Part shown: one piece after another, positions 12,416 to 25,264 of the stretch
How the letters are laid out: every line of letters begins with the position of its first letter
Position numbering within the stretch: position 1 is the stretch's first letter
Assembly: GCA_033782935.1 (NCBI GenBank)
Contig: JAWQEG010000710.1
Location: forward strand, 1,612,001-1,676,000
Length of the DNA stretch: 64,000 nucleotides
Origin: Petrolisthes cinctipes
Lineage: Eukaryota > Arthropoda > Malacostraca > Decapoda > Porcellanidae
Reading direction: 5' to 3'
Notes under the pieces: generated by a model
Seen by the model: the letters and a program-made list of their open reading frames with translations, nothing else
Database searches by the model: none
What the model was told of the DNA's origin: nothing
Translations under genes and position numbers: made by a program

Positions 12416-12828
12416 CTGTACCTGTCTACTCCGTGTTAGAGTATTTTCAATATACAGGCCCATAACATACAGAAAATCGATATTTTAGGTGACCAAAAGT
12501 CGATATGTGCATGCATCTTCTATACCCGTTTATATCTCAAATTCAGGCTCCAAACACCCGAAAATTCGATGTTTTGGGGTCCCAGAAGCGATCTGTACTT
12601 GCCTACTCCGTGTTGGAGTATTTTCAAAATACAGGCCCAAAACATGCTGAAAATCGATATTTTAGGTGCCCAAAGTCGATATCCCAAATTCAACCTCGAA
12701 ACACCAGAAAATTCGGTATTTTTGGGTCCTAGAAGCGATCTGTACATGCCTACTCCTAGTTAGAATGTTTTCAAGATACAGACCAAAAACATGCTCAAAA
12801 TCGATATTTTAAGTGCCCAAAAGTCGAT
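12416..12828 (+). repeat. Truncated fourth HOR copy with two internal deletions
   Basis: 12416-12500 follows the HOR, then jumps to sequence equivalent to 10526 onward. The expected offset of 2677 falls to 1974, a loss of 703 bp or four monomers. A second jump near 12680 creates a hybrid monomer in which GTCGATATCCC is joined directly to CAAATTCAACC. That hybrid occurs elsewhere only in the inverted arm, at 14820-14830. Confidence 0.8.
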
Positions 12829-13382
12829 ATGTGCATGCATCTGCAGTACCTGTTTATATCTCATTTTCAGGCTCTAAACACCCGAAAATTCGATATTTTT
12901 GGGTCCCACAAGCGATCTGTACATGCCTACTCAGTGCTAGAAAATTTTCAAAATATAGGCCCAAAACATACTAAAAATCGATATTTTAGCTGTCCAAAAG
13001 TCGATATGTGCATGCATCTTCTGTACCCGTTTATATCTCAAATTCAGGCTCAAAACACCAGAAAATTCGATATTTTGGGGTCCCAGAAGCAATTTGTACA
13101 TGCGTACTCCGTGTTAGAGTATTTTCAAAATACAGGCCCAAAACATGCTGAAAATCGATATTTTAGGTGCACAAAGTCAATATGTGCATGCATCTTCTGT
13201 ACACGTTTATATCTCAAATTCATGCTCAAAATACCCGAAAATACGATATTTTGGGGTCCCAGAAGCGATCCGTACATGCCTACTCAGTGCTAGAATATTT
13301 TCAAAATATAGGCCCAAAACATGCTAAAAATCGATATTTTAGGTGCCCAAAGTCGATATCTCAAATTCAGGCCCAAAACACC
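12493..13382 (+). repeat. Left arm of a large inverted duplication (890 bp)
   Basis: Each position x pairs with 27509 minus x on the other strand, through to 14127-15016. I found about three single-base mismatches and no gap across 890 bp. The arm includes the unusual hybrid monomer, so the duplication happened after that hybrid formed. Beyond 12493 pairing stops, because the left side carries the four-monomer deletion that the right side lacks. Confidence 0.88.
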
Positions 13383-14126
13383 CGAAAATTCCCAGAAGCG
13401 ATCTGTACATGCCTACCCCGTGTTAGAGTATTTTCAAAATACAGGCCAAAAACATACAGAAAATCGATATTTTAGTTGCCCAAAATTCGATATGTGCATG
13501 CATCTTCTGTACCCGTTTATATCTCAAATTCAGGCTCCAAACACCCGAAAATTCGATATTTTGGGGTCCCAGAAGCGATCTGTACATGCCTACTCAGATA
13601 CATGCCCAAAACATGCTGAAAATCGATATTTTAGGTGCCCAAAGTCAATATGTGTATGCATCTTCTGCACCCGTTTATATCCCAAATGTAGGCTCAAAAC
13701 ACCCAAAAATTCGGTATTTTTGGGTCCTAGAAGTGATCTGTACATGCCTACTCCTAGTTAGAATGTTTTCAAGATACAGACCCAAAACATGCTCAAAATC
13801 GATATTTTAGGTGCCCAAAAGTCGATATGTGCATGCATCTTCTGTACCCGTTTATATCTCAAATTCCAGCTCCAAACACCCGAAATTTCGATATATTAGG
13901 GCCCCAGAAGCGATCTATACAGGCCCAAAACATGCTGGAAATCGATATTTTAGGTTCCCAAAGTCAATATGTGCATGCATCTTCTGTACCCGATTATATC
14001 TCAAATTCAGGCTCCAAACACCCGATAATTCGATATTTTGAGGTTCTAGAAGGGATCTGTACATGCCTACTCCGTGTTAGTGTTTTCATAATACAGGCCC
14101 AAAACATGCTGAAAATCGATATTTTT
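13383..14126 (+). repeat. Spacer between inverted arms (744 bp of + monomers)
   Basis: About four + strand A-type monomers. Some are shortened: one lacks most of the segment around AAAATTCCCAGAAGCG (13386-13401), one has the 18-bp deletion CTCAGATACA near 13594, and one near 13910-13930 jumps from GATCTATACAGGCCC. The spacer ends in ATCGATATTTTT, where orientation flips. Confidence 0.85.
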
Positions 14127-15016
14127 GGTGTTTTGGGCCTGAATTTGAGATATCGACTTTGGGCACCTAAAATATCGATTTTTAGCATGTTTTGGGCCTA
14201 TATTTTGAAAATATTCTAGCACTGAGTATGCATGTACGGATCGCTTCTGGGACCCCAAAATATCGTATTTTCGGGTATTTTGAGCATGAATTTGAGATAT
14301 AAACGTGTACAGAAGATGCATGCACATATTGACTTTGTGCACCTAAAATATCGATTTTCAGCATGTTTTGGGCCTGTATTTTGAAAATACTCTAACACAG
14401 AGTACGCATGTACAAATTGCTTCTGGGACCCCAAAATATCGAATTTTCTGGTGTTTTGAGCCTGAATTTGAGATATAAACGGGTACAGAAGATGCATGCA
14501 CATATCGACTTTTGGACAGCTAAAATATCGATTTTTAGTATGTTTTGGGCTTATATTTTGAAAATTTTCTAGCACTGAGTAGGCATGTACAGATCGCTTG
14601 TGGGACCCAAAAATATCGAATTTTCGGGTGTTTAGAGCCTGAAAATGAGATATAAACAGGTACTGCAGATGCATGCACATATCGACTTTTGGGCACTTAA
14701 AATATCGATTTTGAGCATGTTTTTGGTCTGTATCTTGAAAACATTCTAACTAGGAGTAGGCATGTACAGATCGCTTCTAGGACCCAAAAATACCGAATTT
14801 TCTGGTGTTTCGAGGTTGAATTTGGGATATCGACTTTGGGCACCTAAAATATCGATTTTCAGCATGTTTTGGGCCTGTATTTTGAAAATACTCCAACACG
14901 GAGTAGGCAAGTACAGATCGCTTCTGGGACCCCAAAACATCGAATTTTCGGGTGTTTGGAGCCTGAATTTGAGATATAAACGGGTATAGAAGATGCATGC
15001 ACATATCGACTTTTGG
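14127..15016 (-). repeat. Right arm of a large inverted duplication (890 bp)
   Basis: Reverse complement of 12493-13382. The join at 14126/14127 connects a + strand ATCGATATTTTT to - strand GGTGTTTTGGGCC. GGTG occurs at the corresponding place in both parents (ATTTTAGGTGCC and CGGGTGTTTT), so a 4-bp microhomology is possible. Confidence 0.88.
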
Positions 15017-15900
15017 GCACCAAAATATCGATTTTTAACATGTTTTGGGTCTGTATCTTGAAAACATTCTAACTAGGAGTAGGCATGTACAGAATGTTTC
15101 TAGGACCCAAAAATACCGAATTTTCGGGTTTTTTGAGCCTGAATTTGAGATATAAACGGGTACAGAAGATGCATGCACATATCGACTTTGGACACTTAAA
15201 ATATCGATTTTGAGCATGTTTTGGGTCTGTATCTTGAAAACATTCTAACTAGGAGTAGGCATGTACAGATCGCTTCTGGGACCCAAAAATATAGAATATT
15301 CGGGTGTTTTGAGGTTGAATTTGGGATATAAACGTGTGCAGAAGATGCATACACATATTGACTTTGGTCACTTAAAATATCGATTTTCAGCATGTTTTGG
15401 GCCTCTATTTTGAAAATACACTAACTTGGAGTAGGCAAGTACAGATTGCTTCTGGGACCCCAAAATATCGAATTTTCGGGTGTTTTGAGGTTGAATTTGG
15501 GATATAAACGGGTTCAGAAGATGCATACACATATTGAATTGGGGAACCTAAAATATCGATTTTCAGCATGTTTTTGGTCTGTATCTTGAAAACATTCTAA
15601 CTAGGAGTAGGCATGTACAGATCGCTTTTAGGACCCAAAAATACCGAATTTTCGGGTGTTTTGAGCCTGAATTTAAGATATAAACGGGTACATAAGATGC
15701 ATGCACATATCGACTTTTGGTCACCTAAGATATCGATTTTCTGTATGTTATGGGCCTGTATATTGAAAATACTCTAACACGGAGTAGACAGGTACAGATC
15801 GCTTCTGGGACCCCAAAATATCGAATTTTCGGGTGTTTGGAGCCTGAATTTGATATATAAACGGGTACAGAATATGCATGCACATATCGACTTTGTGCAC
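15017..15900 (-). repeat. Inverted continuation of the 2677-bp HOR
   Basis: Past the right arm the sequence continues as the reverse complement of the intact HOR. Positions x pair with 25535 minus x, so 15797 pairs with 9738, including the diagnostic ACAGGTACAG at 15788-15797. Identity is visibly lower than between the arms. The match fades between about 15850 and 15900. This segment is what the left side lost in its four-monomer deletion. Confidence 0.75.
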
Positions 15901-18900
15901 CTAAAAGATCGATTTTCAGTATGTTTTGGGCCTGTATTTTGAAAATACTCTAACATGTAGTAGGCATGTCCAGATAGCTTCTGGTACCCCAAAATATCAA
16001 TTTTTCGGGTATTTTTTGCCTGAATTTGATATATCGACTTTGGGCACCTAAAATATCGATTTGTAGCATGTTTTGGGCCTATATTATGAAAATATTCTAG
16101 TACTGAGTAGGCATGTACATATTCCTTCTGGGACCCCAAAATTTCGAATTTTCGGGTGTTTTGAGCCTGCATTTGAGATATAAACGGGTACGGAAGATAC
16201 ATGCACATATCGACTTTTTGCACCTAAAATATCGATTTTGAGCATGTTTTGGGTCTGTATCTTGATAACATTCTAAGAAGGAGTAGGCATGTACAGATCG
16301 CTTCTGGGACCCAAAAATATTGAATTTTCGGATGTTCTGAGCCTGAATTTGGGATAAAAACGGGTACAAAAGATGTATGCACATATCGACTTTGGACACC
16401 AAAAATATCGATTTTTAGCATATTTTAAGTCTATATTTTTAAAACATTCTAGCACTGAGTAGACATGTACAGATCGCTTCGGGGACCCAAAAATATCGAA
16501 TTTTTGGGTGTTTTGAGACTGCATTGAGATTTAAACGGGTACTGAAGATGCATGCATATATCGACTTTGGGCACCTAAACTATCGATTTTCAGCATGTTT
16601 TGGGCCTATATTTTGAAAATATTCTAGCAATGAGTAGAATTGTACAGATCGCTTCTGGGACCCAAAAATATCGAATTTTCGGGTGTTTTCAGCCTGAATT
16701 TGGGATATAAACGGGTACAGAAGATGCATACACATATTGAGTTTGGCCACCTAAAATATCGATTTTGAGCATGTTTTGGGCCTATATTTTGAAAATATTC
16801 TAGCACTGTGTAGGCATGTACAGATCGCTTCAAGGACCGAAAAATATCGAATTTTCAGGTGTTTTGAGCCTGAATTTGGGATATAAACGGGTACAAAAGA
16901 TGTATGCACATATCGACTTTGGACACATGAAATATCGATTTTTAGCATGTTTAAAGCCTATAATTTAAAAACATTCTAGCAAGGAGTAGGCATGTACAGA
17001 TCGCATCTGGGACCCAAAAATATCGAATTTTCGGGTGTTCTGAGTCTGAATTTGAGATATATAATGGGTACAGAAGATGCATGCACATATCGACTTTGGG
17101 CACCCAAAATATCGATTTTTAGCATGTTTTTGGCCTATATTTTGAAAATACTCTAACACGGAGTAGGCATGTACAGATCGCTTCTGGGACACAAAAATAT
17201 CGAATTTTCGGGTGTTTTTAGCCTGAATTTAAAATATAAACGGGTACAGAAGATGCATGCACATATCGACTTTGGGCACCCAAAATATCAATTTTGAGTA
17301 TGTTTTGGGCCAATATTTTGAAAATATTCTAGCACTGAGTAGGCATGTACAGATCGCTTCTGGGACCCAAACAGATCGAATTTTTGGATGTTTTTAGCCT
17401 ACATTTGAGATTTAAACGGGTACAAAAGATGCATGCATATATCGACTTAATGCACGTAAAATATCAATTTTGAGCATGTTTTGGGTCTGTATCATGAAAA
17501 CATTCTAGCAAGTAGTAGGCATGTACAGATCGCTTCTGGGACCCAAAAATACCGAATTTTTGGGTGTTTTGAGCCTGAATTTGAGATATAAACGGGTACA
17601 GAAGATGCATGCACATATCGACTTTGGGCACACAAAATAACGATTTTCAGCATGTTTTGGGCCCGTATTGTGAAAATACTCTAACACGGAGTAGGCATGT
17701 TCCGATTGCTTCTGGGACACAAAAATATCGAACTTTTGGGTGTTTTGAGCCTGAATTTGAGATATAAGCGGGTACAGAAGATGCATGCATATATCGTCTT
17801 TGGGCACCTAAACTATCGATTTTTAGCATGTTTTGGGCCTATATTTTGAAAATATTCTAGCAATGAGTAGAATTGTACAGATCGCTTCTGGGACCCAAAA
17901 ATATCGAATTTTCGGGTGTTCTGAGTCTGAATTTCAGATATATAATGGGTACAGAAGATGCATACACATATTGAGTTTGGCCACCTAAAATGTCGATTTT
18001 GAGCATGTTATGGGCCTATATTTTGAAAACATTCTAGCAAGGAGTAGGCATGTACAGATTGCTTCTTGAACCCAAAAATATTGAATTTTCGGGAGTTTTG
18101 AGCCGGAATTTATGATGTAAACAAGTACTGAAGATGCATGCATATATCGACTTTTTGCACCAAAAATATCGATTTTGAGGATGATATGGGTCTGTATCTT
18201 GAAAACATTCTAACAAGGAGTAGGCATGTACAGATCGCCTCTGGGACCCAAAAATATTGAATTTTCGGGTGTTCTGAGTCTGAATTTGAGATATATAATG
18301 GGTACAGAAGATGCATGCACATATCGACTTTGGGCACCCAAAATATCGATTTTGAGCATGTTTTGGGCCTATATTTTGAAAATATTCTAGCACTGTGTAG
18401 GCACGTACAGATCGCTTCTAGGACCGAAAAATATCGAATTTTCAGGTGTTTTGAGCCTGAATTGGGGATATAAACGGGTACAAAAGATGTATGCACATAT
18501 CGACTTTGGACACATGAAATATCGATTTTTAGCATGTTTTAAGCCTATAATTTGAAAACATTCTAGCAAGGAGTACAGATTGCTTCTAGTACCCAAAAAT
18601 ATTGAAATTTCGGGAGTTTTGAGCCGGAATTTATGATATAAACAAGTACTGAAGATGCATATATATATCGACTTTTTGCACCTAAAATATCGATTTTGAG
18701 CATGTTATGGGTCTGTATCTTGAAATCATTCTAACAAGGAATAGGCATGTACAGATCGCCTCTGGGACCCAAAAATATCGAATTTTCGGGTGTTTTGAGC
18801 CTGAATTTAAAATATAAACGGGTACAGAAGATGCATGCTCATATCGACTTTGGGCACCCAAAATATCAATTTTGAGTATGTTTTGGGCCAATATTTTGAA

Positions 18901-21479
18901 AATATTCTAGCACTGAGTAGGCATGTACAGATCGCTTCTGGGACCCAAAAATATCGAATTTTTGGGTGTTTTAAGTCTACATTTGAGATTGAAACGGGTA
19001 CAAAAGATGTATGCACATATCGACTTTGGACACCAAAAATATCGATTTTTAGCATATTTTAAGTCTATATTTTGAAAACATTCTAGCACTGAGTAGACAT
19101 GTTCAGATCGCTTCGGGGACCCAAAAATATCGAATTTTTGGGTGTTTTGAGACTGCATTGAGATTTAAACGGGTACTGAAGATGCATGCATATATCGACT
19201 TAATGCACGTAAAATATCAATTTTGAGCATGTTTTGGGTCTGTATCATGAAAACATTCTAGCAAGGAGTAGGCATGTAGAGATCGCTTCTGGGACACAAA
19301 AATATCTAATTTTCGGGTGTTCTGAGTCTGAATTTGAGATATAAACGGGTACAGAAGATGCAAGCATATATCAACTTTGGGCACCCAAAATATCGATTTT
19401 TAGCATGTTTTGGGCCTATATTTTGAAAATACTCTAACACGGAGTAGGCATGTACAGATCACTTCTGGGACACAAAAATATCAAATTTTTGGGGGTTTTG
19501 AGCCAAAATTTGAGATATAAAGGAGTACAGAAGATGCATGCACATATCGACTTAGGGCACCCAAAATATCGATTTTTAGCATATTTTGGGCCTGTATTTT
19601 AAAAATACTCTAGCACTGAGTAGGCATGTAAAGATCGCTTCTAAGACACATAAAATATTGAATATACAGGTGTTCTGAGCCTGAATTTGAGATATATAAT
19701 GGGTACAGAAGATGCATATACATATCGACTTTGGGCAACCAAAATATCAATATTTAGCAAATTTGGGCCTTTATTTTGAAAATATTGTAGCAACGTGTAT
19801 GGATGTACAGATCGCTTCTGGGAACCAAAAATATAGAATTTTCAGGGTGTTTTCAGCCTTTATTTTGGGATATAAACGGGTACAGAAGATGCATACACAT
19901 ATTGACTTTGAGAACCTAAAATATCGATATTGAGCATGTTTTGGCCCTGTATTTTGAAAATACTCTAAGACGGAGTAGGCATGTACAGATCGTTTATGGG
20001 ACCCAAAAATATCGAATTTTCGGGTGTTTTGAGCCTGAATTTGAGATATGAACGGGTTAAGAAGATGCATGCACATATCGACTATGGGCACCTAAAATAT
20101 CGATTTTCAGCATGTTTTGGGCATGTATTTTAAAAATACTCTAACACGGAGTAGGCATGTACAGATCGCTTCTTCGACCCAAAATAATCGAATTTTCCGG
20201 TGTTTTGAGCGTGAATTTGAGATTTAAACGGGTACTGAATATGCATGCAGATATCAACTTAATGCACGTAAAATATCAATTTTGAGCATGTTTTGGGTCT
20301 GTATCTTGAAAACATTCTAGCAAGGAGTAGGCATGTACAGATCGCTTCTGGGACCCAAAAATACCGAATTTTTGGGTGTTTTTAGCCTGAATATGAGATA
20401 TAAACGAGTACAGAAGATGCATGCATATATCGACTTTGGGCACCTAAAATATCGATTTTCAGCACGTTTTGGGCCTGTATTTTGAAAGTACTCTAACACG
20501 GAGTAGGCATGTACAAATCGCTTTTGGGATCCAAAAATATCGAATTTTCCGGTGTTTTGAGCCTGAATTTGAGATATAAACGGTAACAGAAGATACATGC
20601 ACATATCGACTTTGGGCACCCAAAATATCAATTTTGAGTATGTTTTGGGCCAATATTTTGAAAATATTCTAGCACTGAGTAGGCATGTACAGATCGCTTC
20701 TGGGACCCAAAAATATTGAATTTTAGGGTGTTCTGGGCCTGAATTTGGGATATAAACGAGTACAAAAGATGTATACATATATCGTCTTTGGACACCAAAA
20801 ATATCGATTTTTAGCATATTTTAAGTCTATATTTAAAAATAAAACATTCTAGCACTGAATAGACATGTACAGATCGCTTAGGGGACCCAACAATATCGAA
20901 TTTTTGGGTGTTTTGAGCCTGCATTTGAGATTTAAACGAGTACTGAAGATGCATGCATATATCGACTTTGGGCACATAAAATATCGATTTTGAGCATGTT
21001 TTGGGCCCTTATTGTGATAATACTCTAACAGGGAGAAGGCATGTACAGATTGCTTCTGGGACCCAAAAATATCGAATTTCCGGTGTTTTGAGCCTGAATT
21101 TGAGATATAAACGGGTACAGAAGATGCATGCACATATCGACTTTGGGCACACAAAATATCGATTTTGAGCATGTTTTCGGTCTGTATCTTGAAAACATTC
21201 TAGCAAGGAGTAGGCATGTACAGATCGTTTCTGGGACCCAAAAATACCGAATTTTTGGGTGTTTTGAGCCTGAATTTGAGATATAAACGTGTACAGAAGA
21301 TGCATGCACATATCGACTTTGGGCACACAAAATAACGATTTTCAGCATGTTTTGGACCTGTATCTTAAAAATACTCTAACACGGAGTAGGCATGTACAGA
21401 TCGCTATTAGGACACATAAAATATTTAATTTTCGGGTGTTCTGAGCCTGAATTTGAGATATATAATGGGTACAGAAGAT
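15901..21479 (-). repeat. Diverged B-type monomers, weak higher-order structure
   Basis: Neighbouring monomers vary more here than elsewhere, and no period covers the region. Only scattered long-range matches appear: 16751-16948 resembles 18338-18535 (offset 1587, nine monomers) and 16273-16524 resembles 18907-19158 (offset 2634, fifteen monomers). Subfamily A markers stop around 16.2 kb. After that TCTAGCACTGAGTAGG and TCTAACAAGGAGTAGG types dominate. No genes or insertions were seen. Confidence 0.75.
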
Positions 21480-22445
21480 GCATGCACATATAGACTTTGA
21501 GCACCCAAAATATCGATTTTTAACATATTTAGGGCCTGTATTTTGAAAATACTCTAGCACTGAGTAGGCATGTACAGGTCGCTTCTGGGACACTTACAAT
21601 ATTAAATTTTTTGGTGTTTTGAGCCTTCATTTGAGATATAAACGGGTACTGAAGATGCATGCACATATCGACTTTTCGCACCTAAAATATCGATTTTGAG
21701 CATGTTTTGGGTCTGTATCTTGAAAATATTCTAAGAAGGAGGAGGCATGTACAGATCGCTTCTGGGACACAAAAATATCTAATTTTCGGGTGTTTTGAGT
21801 CTGAATTTGAGATATAAACGGGTACAGAAGATGCAAACGCATATCGACTTTGGGCACCCAAAATATCGATTTTTAGCATGTTTTGGGCCTATATTTTGAA
21901 AATACTCTAAAACGGAGTAGGCATGTACAGATCGCTTCTGGAACACAAAAATATCGAATTTTCGGGTGTTTTGAGCCTGAATTTGAGATATAAACGGGTA
22001 CAGAAGATGCATGCACATATCGACTTTGGGCACCCAAAATACCGATTTTTAGCATGTTTTGGACCTGTATCTTAAAAATACTCTAACACGGAGTAGGCAT
22101 GTACAGATCGCTTCTAGGACACATAAAATATTTAATTTTCGGGTGTTCTGAGCCTGAATTTGAGATATATAATGGGTACAGAAGATGCATGCACATATCG
22201 ACTTTGGGCACCCAAAATATCGATTTTTAGCATGTTTTGGGCCTATATTTTGAAAATATTCTAGCAATAAGTAGGCATGTATAGATCGCTTCTGGGACCC
22301 AAAAATATCGAATTTTCGGGTGTTTTCAGTCTGTATTTGGAATATAAACGGGTACAGAAGATGCATACACATATTGACTTTGGCAACCTAAAATATCGAT
22401 TTTGAGCATGTTTTGGGTCTGTATCTTCAAAACATTCTAAGAAGG
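21480..22445 (-). repeat. Distant copy of the 25.0-26.0 kb segment
   Basis: This stretch matches 25007-25972 at a constant offset of 3527 bp, sharing TAGACTTTGAGCACCC, the rare GGAACACAAAAATATC, and AATAACTAGG/AATAAGTAGG-type variants. It ties the 880-bp and ~2296-bp HOR domains into one older, longer unit. Confidence 0.75.
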
Positions 22446-23064
22446 AGTAGGCATGTACAGATCGTTTCAGGGACCCAAAAATATCGAATTTTTGGGTGTT
22501 TTGAGCCTGAATTTGAGATATAAACGTGTACAGAAGATGCATGCACATATCAACTTTGGGCACACAAAATAACGATTTTCAGCATGTTTTGGGCCCGTAT
22601 TGTGAAAATACTCTAACACGGAGTAGGCATGTACAGATTACTTCTGGGACACAAAAATATCGAATTTTTGGGTGTTTTGAGCCAGAATTTGAGATATAAA
22701 CGGGTACAGAAGATGCATGCACATATCGACTTTGGGCAACCAAAATATCAATTTTGAGTATGTTTTGGGGCAATATTTTGAAAATATTATAGCACTGAGT
22801 AGGCATGTACAGATCGCTTTTGGGACCCAAAAATATTTAATTTTCCGTTGTTTTGAGCCTGAATTTGAGATTTAAACGGGTACTGAAGATGCATGCACAT
22901 ATCGACTTTGGGCACACAAAATAACGATTTTCAGCATGTTTTGGGGCCGTATTGTGAAAATACTCTAACAAGGAGTAGGCATGTACAGATTGCTTCTGGG
23001 ACACAAAAATATAGAATTTTTGGGTGTTTTGAGCCAGAATTTGAGATATAAACGGGTACAGAAG
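22185..23064 (-). repeat. 880-bp (5-monomer) higher-order repeat, copy 1
   Basis: Five monomers repeated once immediately downstream at an exact 880-bp offset. Shared private variants include CAATAAGTAGG, the CAGATTACTTCTGGG variant, and TTTTGGGGCAATATTTTG with TTATAGCACTG. Only a few single-base differences separate the copies. Confidence 0.9.
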
Positions 23065-23975
23065 ATGCATGCACATATCGACTTTGGGCACCCAAAATAT
23101 CGATTTTTAGCATGTTTTGGGCCTATATTTTGAAAATATTCTAGCAATAAGTAGGCATGTACAGATCGCTTCTGGGACCCAAAAATATCGAATTTTCGGG
23201 TATTTTCAGTCTGAATTTGGAATATAAACGGGTACAGAAGATGCATACACATATTGACTTTGGCAACCTAAAATATCGATTTTAAGCATGTTTTGGGTCT
23301 GTATCTTCAAAACATTCTAAGAAGGAGTAGGCATGTACAGATCGTTTCAGGGACCCAAAAATACCGAATTTTTGGGTGTTTTGAGCCTGAATTTGAGATA
23401 TAAACGTGTACAGAAGATGCATGCTCATATCGACTTTGGGCACACAAAATAACGATTTTCAGCATGTTTTGGGCCCGTATTTTGAAAATACTCTAACACG
23501 GAGTAGGCATGTACAGATTACTTCTGGGACACAAAAATATCGAATTTTTGGGTGTTTTGAGCCAGAATTTGAGATATAAACGGGTACAGAAGATGCATGC
23601 ACATATCGACTTTGGGCAACCAAAATATCAATTTTGAGTATGTTTTGGGGCAATATTTTGAAAATATTATAGCACTGAGTAGGCATGTACAGATCGCTTC
23701 TGGGACCCAAAAATATTTAATTTTCCGTTGTTTTGAGCCTGAATTTGAGATTTAAACGGGTACTGAAGATGCATGCACATATCGACTTTGGGCACACAAA
23801 ATAACGATTTTCAGCATGTTTTGGGGCCGTATTGTGAAAATACTCTAACAAGGAGTAGGCATGTACAGATTGCTTCTGGGACACAAAAATATAGAATTTT
23901 TGGGTGTTTTGAGCCAGAATTTGAGATATAAACGGGTACAGAAGATGCATGCACATATCGACTTTGGGCACCCAA
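23065..23975 (-). repeat. 880-bp (5-monomer) higher-order repeat, copy 2
   Basis: Second copy of the five-monomer unit. Similarity to the start of a third copy persists to about 23975 and then breaks at GTTTTAGGCCTGTAATTT. Confidence 0.88.
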
Positions 23976-25264
23976 AATATTGATTTTTAGCATGTTTTAG
24001 GCCTGTAATTTAAAAATACTCTAGCAATGAGTAGGCATGAACAGATCGCTTCTAAGATTCATAAAATATTGAATTTACGGGTGTTCTGAGCCTGAATTTG
24101 AGATATATAATGGGTACAGAAGATGCAAGCACATAGCGATTATGGGCACCCAAAATATCGATTTTTAGCATGTTTTGGGCCTATATTTTGAAAATACTCT
24201 AAAACGGAGTAGGCATGTACAGATCGCTTCTGGGACACAAAAATATCAAATTTTCGGGTGTTTTCAGCCTGAATTTTAGATATAAACGGGTAAAGAAGAT
24301 GCATGCACATATCGACTTTGGGCAACCAAAATATCAATTTTGAGTATGTTTTGGGGCAATATTTTGAAAATATTATAGCACTGAGTAGGCATGTACAGAT
24401 CGCTTATGGGACCCAAAAATATTTAATTTTCCGGTGTTTTGAGCCTGAATTTGAGATTTAAACGGGTACAGAAGATGCATGCACATATCGACTTTGGGCA
24501 CCCAAAATATCGATTTTTAGCATATTTTGGGCCTGTATTTTAAAAATACTGTAGTACTGAGCAGGCATGTACGGATCGCTTCTAAGACACATAAAATATT
24601 GAATTTTCGGGTGTTCTGAGCCTGAATTTGAGATATATAATGAGTGCAGAAAATGCATGCATATATCGACTTTGGGCACACAAAATATCGATTTTCAGCA
24701 TGTTTTGGGCCTGTATTTTCAAAGTACTCTAACAAGGAGTAGGCATGTACAGATCGCTTCTGGGACCCAAAAATATCGAATTTTCCGGTGTTTTGAGTCT
24801 GAATTTGAGATATAAACGAGTACAGAAGATGAATGCACATATCGACTTCAGGCACACAAAATATCGATTTTGAGCATGTTTTGGGCCCGTATTGTGATAA
24901 TACTCTAACAGGGAGTAGGCATGTACAGATTGCTTCTGGGACACAAAAATATCTAATTTTCGGGTGTTTTGAGCCAGAATTTGAGATATAAACGGGTACA
25001 GAAGATACATGCACATATAGACTTTGAGCACCCAAAATATCGATTTTTAGCATATTTAGGGCCTGTATTTTGAAAATACTCTAGCACTGAGTAGGCATGT
25101 ACAGGTCGCTTCTGGGACACTTACAATATTAAATTTTTGGGTGTTTTGAGCCTTCATACGAGATATAAACGGGTACTGAAGATACATGCACATATCGACT
25201 TTTTGCACCTAAAATATCGATTTTGAGCATGTTTTGGGTCTGTATCGTGAAAACATTCTAAGAA
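23976..25264 (-). repeat. B-type linker monomers between HOR domains
   Basis: Individually varied monomers. Some carry the TTTTGGGGCAATATTTTG variant seen in the 880-bp unit (24350), and one resembles the monomers at 21.5 kb. No new period or unique sequence was seen. Confidence 0.65.

Larger units (their letters stand above)
1..14126 (+). repeat. Plus-strand oriented satellite block
   Basis: Every monomer reads on the + strand: ATCGAT, then the TGCATGCA palindrome, then CCCGTTTATAT, then CTGTACATGCCTACT. I saw no reversed monomer before 14127. The block belongs to subfamily A, recognised by CCTACTCCTAGTTAG, by TTTTGGGGTCC rather than TTTTTGGGTCC, and by GGCTCCAAACACCC. Confidence 0.95.

Noticed and set aside
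12520..12747. A gene conserved as identical 75-codon frames at 12520-12747 (-) and 14762-14989 (+)
   Set aside because: The identity comes from the 890-bp inverted duplication of satellite DNA and not from protein conservation.
14100..14160. Foreign sequence at the orientation switch
   Set aside because: Both sides are satellite up to the junction base. No inserted sequence remains between them.
12493..15016. Inverted repeats of a transposon (TIRs or MITE)
   Set aside because: Arms and spacer are ordinary satellite monomers. There is no target-site duplication and no transposase, and the outer limits of the arms are set by a later deletion.
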